Of a DNA stretch of 26,311 nt, positions 9,944 to 18,200 are shown piece after piece; positions within the stretch are counted from its first letter, which is position 1; each line of letters begins with the position of its first letter. Source of the DNA: a virus. The position numbers and the translations under genes are program-made. The stretch covers positions 1 to 26,311 of the IMG/VR virus record IMGVR_UViG_3300032313_000855; one strand, 5' to 3'. The notes under the pieces are model-generated. The model was not told the DNA's origin and did no database searches. It saw nothing but the letters and a program-made list of their open reading frames with translations.

Positions 9944-10276
9944 TTATGTTATTTCCAATACCGAAACAATTACATCTGCTGAATTGGCTAACGATGATGT
10001 TACTGATAGAAAATCTCCACTTTCCAAAACTAACTTTTGCTCACCACCAACCAATACATTAGTACTACCGGGTATAATTAAAGAATCTTTTACAACGTAA
10101 ACACATTTATTTGCTGAGGTATCTCTAACCATCACACTAACTGATATATTATTTGTGCTTACATTTGCTACACCAACCCCAATTACAGTTGTTGAAGTTG
10201 CCGCAGGTGTTTCATATATTTTCACACCTGTTGTTCCAATTGAACCCGCTATACTATTTTTAAATGCGTTTGCCAT
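9944..10276 (-). CDS. Small virion structural protein, 110 aa, single beta domain
   Basis: The protein starts MANAFKNSIAGSIGTTGVKIYETPAATS... and ends VIVSVLEIT. It has a first beta half (VKIYETPAATSTTVIGVGVAN, then VSVMVRD) and a second half (YVVKDSLIIPGSTNVLVGGE, then KLVLESGDFLSVTS and the SVLEIT strand). This layout, ending in a -VxVLEIT strand, resembles small structural proteins I recall from T4-like marine phages; the precise role is unknown. The same two halves occur in the 305-aa protein at 22540-23457, separated there by a long insertion, so this appears to be the minimal form of that domain. It lies 13 nt after the 88-aa gene and 12 nt before the 2515-aa fibre. It could be a fibre base or decoration protein (inference). 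Confidence 0.75.
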   Translation of the reverse strand: MANAFKNSIAGSIGTTGVKIYETPAATSTTVIGVGVANVSTNNISVSVMVRDTSANKCVYVVKDSLIIPGSTNVLVGGEQKLVLESGDFLSVTSSLANSADVIVSVLEIT

Positions 10277-10289
10277 TTTTTTTATTTTT

Positions 10290-10556
10290 TTATCCTAATG
10301 CTATTGCAAATGCAATAGATGAATCCAATACATCAACCCCGTCTACTAAATATCCACCATCCGTTAAATTCATCGAGCCGGTCATTGTTATAGAACCACT
10401 TACTGCCAAGCTATTAGCTACAATAAGATTAGTAAATGTTGCCTGCTGAACATCAATAGTTCCTTTAAAAGAACCTGTAAATGAACCACTTAAATTTGCG
10501 TAAGCAGATGATGCTTGTGAAATTGAACCTGAAAATATTGGACTATGTATAATCAT
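10290..10556 (-). CDS. Mini fibre-module protein, 88 aa
   Basis: This 88-aa protein starts MIIHSPIFSGSISQASSAYA. It contains LSGSFTGSFKGTI at about residues 22-34, the same FTGSFTGS element that occurs near the N-terminus of the 3504-aa fibre, then a NLIVANSLAVSGSITMTGSM beta stretch like the xLxVSGS strands of phage fibre shafts. It ends GGYLVDGVDVLDSSIAFAIALG, a short hydrophobic tail. No membrane role is implied. It looks like an independent small version of the fibre shaft modules, perhaps a connector or a remnant of a longer fibre gene. The start follows a 48-nt AT-rich leader with no strong Shine-Dalgarno. Confidence 0.65.
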   Translation of the reverse strand: MIIHSPIFSGSISQASSAYANLSGSFTGSFKGTIDVQQATFTNLIVANSLAVSGSITMTGSMNLTDGGYLVDGVDVLDSSIAFAIALG

Positions 10557-10604
10557 CTATATCTATATACTTTTGTTATAGGTATAAATATAAATAATTT
10601 CCTT
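10557..10604 (-). promoter_or_regulatory. AT-rich leader with overlapping TATAAATA boxes
   Basis: This 48-nt gap between the fibre chaperone gene and the 88-aa gene holds two overlapping plus-strand TATAAATA octamers (10583-10590 and 10589-10596), read as TATATTTATA on the coding strand about 30 nt before the ATG at 10556. A small CCTTAAAAGG palindrome lies at the end of the preceding gene. It may be an internal promoter (inference). Confidence 0.3.
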
Positions 10605-11048
10605 TTAAGGTTTCGCAGGCCAGATAATAGAAAAAGGATTGGATTGTGTTGTAACATTTCGTAATAATTGTCTATATTCTGTCCACTCTGCTTTTGTTTC
10701 AGTTGGAATATCGGATAATTGAGTCCAATCACATTCACTTAATAGTTCGTTTCTAATTTCTCTTATTTCAAACCATTTATTTTCAATTCTTTCATTTATT
10801 TCAGAAATTGATGCATCAGTTTGTTCCCAATTTTGATAGTAAACATCATCTACTAGTATTGGTGTCCCTTCGGTAATATTTTTCGTATAATCGTTTGGCT
10901 TTGGAGTTTGTCTAACTTCATACAAATTAAATTGTATCATAACTTGCTCATCAATAATATTAGGAAATACAACATTTCTATGAGCTGCTTTTAAATCATT
11001 TTGTGTGTATGGGTAATTTATTATTCCATCTATAATTCTTAAATACAT
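10605..11048 (-). CDS. Tail-fibre assembly chaperone, Phage_tail_APC-like, 147 aa
   Basis: The C-terminal third carries the hallmark of phage tail assembly chaperones (Pfam Phage_tail_APC, PF16778): IREIRNELLSECDWTQLSDI at about residues 95-114, then EWTEYRQLLRNV and a final IIWPAKP. The usual pattern is R-x-x-LL-x-x-xDWT-x-x-x-D, W-x-x-YRQ-x-LR and a WPxxP end. The N-terminal part (MYLRIIDGIINYPYTQNDLK) is beta-rich and may bind the client fibre. Such proteins help fibre polypeptides fold and trimerise and are normally absent from the virion. It begins 1 nt after the stop of the leucine-rich-repeat gene (TAA-T-ATG), so expression is probably coupled. Its client could be that protein, the upstream 3504-aa fibre or both; the 2515-aa fibre carries its own S74 chaperone. 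Confidence 0.82.
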   Translation of the reverse strand: MYLRIIDGIINYPYTQNDLKAAHRNVVFPNIIDEQVMIQFNLYEVRQTPKPNDYTKNITEGTPILVDDVYYQNWEQTDASISEINERIENKWFEIREIRNELLSECDWTQLSDIPTETKAEWTEYRQLLRNVTTQSNPFSIIWPAKP

Positions 11049-11049
11049 A

Positions 11050-11952
11050 TTATTTAAAGTTTAAAGGTATTGATGCAAAATTTGATAAACCAGTACAATT
11101 GTTAAATGCATCAGTTCCGGCTGGTGTTGGGATTCTATTCCATATTTCAGGAGCAGTTCCTGTAAGCGCATTTGATGTTGAACTCATATTATAAACTTGA
11201 GTAAACGTTGATACATTCGTATTAAATGTAAATTGTAATACATTTGTCAAAGCTCTACAATTTCTAAACGTACTAGAAAAAGTTGTTACATTGATATTTT
11301 GGTCAAATAAGGTTGATGGTACACTAGTTAGTGACGTACACGCAAAAAAGCATGATGCAAATGATACTGCCGATGTTACATTATCAAATAAACCCGATGG
11401 TACAGTTGTTAACGTAGATATTGTAGCAAATGCACTGGCAAATATTGTAGCATTGGGTGAATAATCAAATATATCAGATGGTATTGCAGTTATACGAGTT
11501 CCATTCATAAAATTTGAAAAATTCAATACATCAATTAGTCCAGTATAGCCACCAACGCCACTTAAAGATGTACTGCCAGGTATTGCTGTTAGATTTACAC
11601 ATCCATAAAAGTTTATAGTCCTTAATCCAACAGTTCCCCATTGTACTAATTCAGTTATAAGATTTCTAATAGATGTATTATTATTAACTTGAAATCCTGG
11701 CATCGTTCCACTTATTGTAACAGTGTATGTACCGGCTGAAACATAAGTATGCACTCTATTTACAGAATTTGATGCGGTTATTAATGGTGATGATGAACCA
11801 TCTCCCCAATTAATAACTAAATTCGGAGTTAATCCGCCGAAATCGGTAAGTGGACACGTAAATACTGTATTAGCCGATGTTGTTGTAACTTTAAACACAA
11901 ACGGAAATGATTGTGATGCATCTGATTCTGCTAGTCTTCTTGCTATTCCCAT
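11050..11952 (-). CDS. PKD plus BspA-type leucine-rich-repeat adhesin-like protein, 300 aa
   Basis: Residues about 17-82 form a PKD-like beta domain: VINWGDGSSS at 46-55, then VHTYVSAGTYTVTISG at 67-82, the classic WGDG...HTY..AGTYTVT signature. Residues about 98-265 are a BspA-type leucine-rich-repeat solenoid with roughly four units of about 24 residues, for example TTVPSGLFDNVTSAVSFAS and TSVPSTLFDQNINVTTFSS, each followed by a FxxCxxL turn. The C-terminal cap has PEIWNRIP and NNCTGLSNFASIP. Both domain types mediate binding to proteins or carbohydrates on cell surfaces. The gene starts 4 nt after the 3504-aa fibre and ends 1 nt before the fibre chaperone gene, which points to a virion adhesin or fibre tip. 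There is no signal peptide, consistent with a phage particle protein rather than a secreted bacterial one. Confidence 0.8.
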   Translation of the reverse strand: MGIARRLAESDASQSFPFVFKVTTTSANTVFTCPLTDFGGLTPNLVINWGDGSSSPLITASNSVNRVHTYVSAGTYTVTISGTMPGFQVNNNTSIRNLITELVQWGTVGLRTINFYGCVNLTAIPGSTSLSGVGGYTGLIDVLNFSNFMNGTRITAIPSDIFDYSPNATIFASAFATISTLTTVPSGLFDNVTSAVSFASCFFACTSLTSVPSTLFDQNINVTTFSSTFRNCRALTNVLQFTFNTNVSTFTQVYNMSSTSNALTGTAPEIWNRIPTPAGTDAFNNCTGLSNFASIPLNFK

Positions 11953-11956
11953 AATA

Positions 11957-12285
11957 TTAACTTAAATTTTTAGCTATTGTAAATCCGTACCAACTTGTCC
12001 CACCATCGAATGTATAAAATACTAATACATCTTCTCCAGAAGTTGTCAATGTAGGTTGAATACCACCCGCCCAATTAACTGATGCTGGGAATGTAAGTAC
12101 ATATCCTCCAGCATTTACAGCTAATAAAGTAAATCCAAATGCTTTACCAGCTGGTACATTACTAAATGTTATTGTAGCCGCTCCATTAAATTGTCTTCTA
12201 AAATTATTTGCAGTTGAACAATCTATTGTAAAACTTCCACCCGTTGCTAAATCACTATAAATTTCTCTATAAGATGTTGCTTCTA
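11957..12285 (-). other. C-terminal beta domain (putative fibre tip)
   Basis: The last 108 or so residues of the 3504-aa fibre contain GGSFTIDCSTANNF, ATITFSNVPAGKAFGFTL, GGYVLTFPASVNWAGG and GTSWYGFTIA. This pattern of strands, a P-x-x-VxWxGG turn and an FYTxDGGTxWYGF end, is one I recall from C-termini of phage fibre proteins. It is a candidate receptor-binding tip or trimer cap. Confidence 0.65.
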
Positions 12286-15200
12286 AATATGTACTGGCAT
12301 CCAATCCACCGGTCAATGTAATATTACCTGTTTGGGTTGTATCACCAACTATTGTTAACGTAGAACCATCATATGTTAAATTACTTTCAACATTTGCTTG
12401 TGTAGGAACATCCTGATATGTAAGTAATCCATTATTAGTCGCACCATTTAGTGGAAATCCATTTGTACCAGATGTTCCAGATGTTACACCCAACGCAGAT
12501 GTACCAGAACTTCCATTTGAACCAGACGTTCCTGATGTTCCAGATGTAATACCCGGAGCGTTTGTACCACTCGTACCAGATGTTCCGGTTTGACCAGATG
12601 TTCCAGATGTTCCAGATGTAATACCCGGAGCGTTTGTACCAGAAGTTCCACCACTACCATTTGTTCCACTTACTCCCGAAGTACCCGATGTACCACTACT
12701 AAATCCTGGTGCATTAGTACCTGATGTTCCCGATGTACCACCAGAACCACCAGTTCCTTGTGCTCCAGAAGTTCCACTACTTCCAAAGAATGTTCCATTT
12801 ACACCTGATGTACCAGATGAACCAGAAGTTCCTGAAGTTCCATCGGTTGCGGAAGAACCAGAAGTACCATTACTTCCGGAAGTTCCAGAAGTTCCACTAC
12901 TACCAAAGAATGTTCCATTAAGACCTGATGTACCAGATATTCCTGAAGTTCCAGATGTACCATCAGTTGCCGAAGAACCGGAAGTACCACTTATACCAGA
13001 AGTTCCCGATGTACCACTGCTTCCAAAGAATGTACCATTTAATCCCGATGTACCAGAAACACCAGATGTTCCTGATGTTCCTGATGTTCCTGATGTACCA
13101 GAAGTTCCATCTGAACCCGATGTACCAGATGTACCACTACTTCCAAAGAATGTTCCATCCAATCCAGATGTACCGGAAATTCCTGATGTTCCTGATGTTC
13201 CCGAAGTACCATCAGAACCAGAAGTTCCTGATGTTCCATCTATACCGGAAGTTCCTGATGTTCCACTACTACCAAAGAATGTTCCATTAAGACCTGATGT
13301 ACCAGAAGTACCAGAAGTGCCAGACGTTCCTGAAGTGCCATTTATTCCGGATGTACCATCTATTCCGGATGTACCAGATGTACCACTACTTCCAAAGAAT
13401 GTACCGTTTACTCCGGAAGTTCCTGAAGTGCCAGACGTTCCAGATGTTCCTGATGTTCCCGAAGTACCATCAGAACCAGAAGTTCCTGATGTACCACTAC
13501 TTCCAAAGAAAGTTCCATTTAGTCCCGATGTACCACTTGTTCCATCGGTTCCTGATATACCAGAAGTTCCAGATGTACCACTCGTGCCATCCGAACCAGA
13601 TGTACCCGAAGTACCACTACTACCGAAGAAAGTTCCATTTAATCCCGATGTACCACTTGTCCCATCAGTTCCCGATACACCAGATGTACCGGAAGTTCCA
13701 TTACTACCAGAAGTTCCAGAAGTTCCATTTATACCAGAAGTTCCACTACTACCAAAGAATGTACCATTTACACCTGATGTACCATCACTACCAGATGTAC
13801 CACTTGTTCCCGATGTGCCACTACTTCCAGAAGTTCCCGATGTGCCATCAATACCTGATGTACCACTACTTCCGAAAAATGTTCCATTTATTCCAGATGT
13901 TCCAGATGTTCCCGAAGTACCAGAAGTACCAGATGTGCCGGAAGTTCCATCACTACCGGAAGTACCAGAAGTTCCTGAAGTTCCATCTATACCAGAAGTA
14001 CCAGATGTACCAGAGGTTCCGTTAGTACCACTTGAACCAGAAGTTCCACTTGTACCATTACTTCCCGAAGTTCCCGAAGTTCCACTTGTACCATTAATTC
14101 CGGATGTACCACTTGTACCAGATGTACCTTCACTGCCATTAGTACCACTTGTACCAGATGTACCAGAAGTTCCATCACTACCGGAAGTTCCCGATGTGCC
14201 ATCACTACCAGAAGTTCCTGATGTACCAGATGTACCATCAGTTCCAATTCCGCTTGTACCAGAAGTTCCGGATGTGCCACTTGTGCCATCACTACCACTC
14301 GTACCGCTTGTACCAGAAGTTCCCGATGTTCCACTTGTACCTTCACTACCATCAGTTCCAGACGTACCAGAAGTTCCCGATGTACCATCGCTGCCAGAAG
14401 TTCCAGATGTACCAGATGTACCACTTGAACCAGAAGTACCACTTGAACCGGAAGTACCAGATGTACCCGAAGTTCCTGAAGTTCCTGAAGTTCCATCTGA
14501 ACCAGATGTTCCTGAAGTTCCAGATGTTCCGCTTGTTCCTGAACTTCCAGATGTACCAGAAGTTCCAGAAGAACCATCACTTCCTGAAGTACCCGAAGTA
14601 CCACTTGTACCCGAAGTACCATCCGAACCATTTGTTCCGGATGTTCCCGAAGTTCCTGAAGTTCCTGAAGTACCAGATGTTCCTGAAGTACCAGAAGTAC
14701 CAGAAGCTCCACTACTACCAGAAGTTCCTGATGTACCCGATGTACCATCTATACCGGAAGTTCCACTTGTTCCAGAAGTTCCCGATGAACCAGAAGTTCC
14801 TGATGAACCACTTCCACCACTTGTACCAGATGTTCCTGAAGTACCTGAAGTTCCACTACTTCCCGATGAACCACCGGTACCCGTACTACCAGAAGTTCCA
14901 CTACTTCCTGCAGTACCACCACTACCCGCAGAACCGGATGTTCCAGAAGTTCCACTTGTACCAGATGTTCCCGATGAACCACCAGTTCCAGAAGTTCCAG
15001 AAGAACCACCAGAACCAGAAGTTCCAGAAGAACCACTTGTTCCTCCACTACCGGATGTTCCACTTGTTCCCGAAGTACCCGAAGTACCGGAAGTTCCGGA
15101 TGTTCCTCCACTTCCAGAAGTTCCTGATGTACCAGATGTACCCCCACTTCCGGAAGTTCCCGATGTACCAGATGTTCCCGATGTACCAGATGTTCCCGAT

Positions 15201-18200
15201 GTTCCGGCTGAACCGGAAGTTCCTGATGTTCCCGATGTACCTGAAGTTCCTGAAGTTCCTGAAGTTCCCTCACTACCCGTTGTACCAGATGTTCCGGATG
15301 AACCAGATGTTCCGGATGTACCAGATGTTCCCGAAGTTCCAGAAGTACCTGAAGTTCCAGAAGTTCCCGATGTTCCCGAAGTTCCATCTATACCACTGGT
15401 TCCTGAAGTTCCTGAAGTTCCCGATGTACCAGAAGTACCATCTACTCCACTAGTTCCCGAAGTTCCAGATGTACCAGATGTTCCTGATGTGCCTGATGTA
15501 CCCGCTGAACCATCTGTACCCGATGCACCAGATGTACCAGATGAACCTTGTACACCCGCTATATTTCTTCTTTCTAATCTTTTATTTGCAGAATTCCAAA
15601 CAACTACATCTTCAGCTGAGCCCGATATTAAATTTCCTAAAAATACACTACCACTAACACCCAAACTACCACTAATTGTAAGAGATGCATTGATATTACT
15701 ATCTTTGTTTACTTGTAAGAATGATGCCGTATTTACTCCTTCCGCATTTAGAGCGTAAAGAGCGTATGATGCGGTAAATGCTAAAGATGCCGTACCAACC
15801 AACATTGAAGAAGTTTGTGAACTAAGTAAATCACCAGTACCAATACCACCAGTACCACCACCTAATATTCTTACTAATACGCCATCTGAACCAGATGCAA
15901 TTACATCAACACCAGAACCCGTAAAATGAATTTTCCCTACTTGCGCTTTTACTAATGAGCTTGTTTGATATATACGCAATTCAGTACCACTACCCTGCCC
16001 TGCATTTAATGCGTATGAGGCTGTTAATGCATAAGATGAACTCACTGCACTAAATACACTCATTGAGGAAGTTTGGTCATTTCTTACATACGCATTTGCG
16101 TTTGCCAATGATGCGGATAACGATACCAATGAGGCCGAATCAAATCCAGTCACCGCATCCGCTAATAAAGCTTTTCTAGCAAATGATGCTGATAAAACCT
16201 CACCAAAAACTCTATTTCCACCGATTGTACCACTTATCAAAGAACCACCACTACCAATTACAGCATGTCCAGAAGTTAATCCACTAAATACAATTTGAAT
16301 AGTATCATCATCAATTGATTTTATTGTGCCAGGTAAAATTTGGTCTTCCGAACCAGTTGCGTATATCTGAACCATTGGGTATCTAATTCCTAAATTATGT
16401 ACAATAGTTAAATTACTTACATTATTAAATGATACAGTTTCAGTTAATGAAGTTTCCGGTTGTGGAATGAAATAACCCTGAGTTTCATTATATCTTAATA
16501 TTTGATATTCTGCCGATGCAGTAGGTCCTACTCCTTGGAAATTATATGTACCTAAAAAAGAACCGGTAAATAATTCAGATTTAATAATGCCACTAGCTGT
16601 TACATTACTAAATCTTGCTTTATCTTGTACAAACACTTCTCCATAAAAGAATGAAGATGTATTAACTACAAATCCTTTATCAGGTGAAATTGATGCAGTT
16701 ACACTACCACTCTTTAATAAGAATGTTTCAAACGATAAGTTAGCTATATTAATATTATTTAATCCGCTACCATCACCAACAAAACGAGAACCTGATTCAG
16801 CTATTACATTACCACCACTTACAAATATTGAACCACTAACAGTTAATGAACCAGAGAATATTCTTACAGATGTATTTACTTCAAATCCTTTATTTGGAGA
16901 TATCACACCTTCAACCGAACCAGATATAACTCTATCCAATTTAAGGTCTTGTAATGCATTTGCAGGAATGTTAAATAATCCACCACCATCACCTATGTAA
17001 AGTGCTGCAGTTATTGGTACATTTACATCTAATTTTAGCGGGTCTATAATTGCTCTACCAGAACCCGATTGAATTCTATCTAATTGTAAATCTTCTAATG
17101 CCGATGCTGGGATGTTGAATAAACCACCACCGTCACCATCAAAACGAGATGCAGATATTGAACCACTAATATTAACCGAACCGGTAAATATAGCGCCATA
17201 ATATGAACCAGAATTTGCACCAACTGGTGAAAAATTACCTTTTGTTGTTACAATAAATTGTATTCCACTTTGAACCGATGCAGTTGCCGAACCACTTGCT
17301 ATCAATGGAGCTGCAGATGCCTGCACATTTGTTAATTGAGAACCATCTCCTATGAATGAGAAAGCTTTTACACTTCCACTAACTTCAACACTACCAGTAA
17401 ATTCAGAACCAATAGAAGACCCAGTCTTAGAAGTTGTTACTACAAATCTTTCACCATCTGCTACCGATGCTGTTGCTGAACCACTACCAATGAATGGTGC
17501 TGCTGCGGCTTGTACGTTTGTTATAAAACTACCATCACCTAATATAAATTGAGCTTTGATACTACCACTTATATCAACCGAACCAGTAAACACAGAACCA
17601 AATTGTACATTCTGTCCACTTCCCGTTGCTGCGGTTGTTACTATGAATGCGTTTCCACTTTGAACCGATGCAGTTGCCGAACCACTTGCTATTAAAGGTG
17701 CTGCAGCGGCTTGTACATTGGTTAATTGAGAACCATCTCCTATAAATACAAACGCCTTAACACTACCACTAACATCGATTGAACCGGTAAATTGAGAACC
17801 TATTTGAGAACCAGTAGCTTTTGTTTGTACTCTAAACCCAAAATCTGGACTTACAGAAGCTGTTACCGAACCGGATTTAATTTCCGTACTAACAAGTGCA
17901 TCTTCTGTTAAGGCAGAACGAGGAATATTTCTTAGGAATGTACCCTCACCATAATATACTGAGGATGATGCTAAAAATAATCCACCACTAATTTCATTTA
18001 TAAATAAACTTCCGCTTATATCAACAGAACCGGTTAAACGTGACCCAATTTGAGTATCATATATAAAATTTGGATTACCATTTACTACGTTAATAGTACC
18101 AGCCATTGATGAGTGCAATTGGCAGTTATAATATAATGTATTTGGTGCACTACCAGAAACTAAAAATCTTATTTGCCCATTATCTTCACCATTATTAGTT

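Larger units (their letters stand above)
12460..15555 (-). repeat. Segmented Gly-Thr-Ser collagen-like stalk of the 3504-aa fibre
   Basis: About 1030 residues of Gly-X-Y, mostly GTS with GSS, GSD, GID, GIN, GSG and GTD. Proline is absent from the bulk and appears only in three APG breaks near the C-terminal end. Reading in translation order: an unbroken stretch from about 15555 to 14250, a single one-residue shift (GIGTDG) near 14247, more unbroken repeats, ten GTFFG breaks (13880-12785), and four APG/ALG breaks (12715-12484). The DNA is a 9-nt imperfect repeat with heavily varied synonymous codons. Confidence 0.85.

Noticed and set aside
10553-10738. Minus-strand open frame of 61 aa overlapping the chaperone gene
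   Set aside because: It overlaps the well-supported chaperone frame, has no recognisable protein features, and its translation looks like a frame shadow.
12460-15555. Regular short repeats that could suggest a CRISPR array
   Set aside because: The period is 9 nt with continuous coding in register and no conserved repeat of 25-40 nt separated by unique spacers; no cas genes are present.
13317-15758. Long plus-strand open frame (813 aa) of Val-Pro-Glu / Val-Pro-Asp repeats
   Set aside because: It is the exact antisense of the Gly-Thr-Ser stalk. Coding GGN-ACN-TCN read on the other strand in one shifted frame gives GAN-GTN-CCN, which cannot contain a stop, so the frame is open by construction. 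It has no leader and runs past the stalk only by chance.
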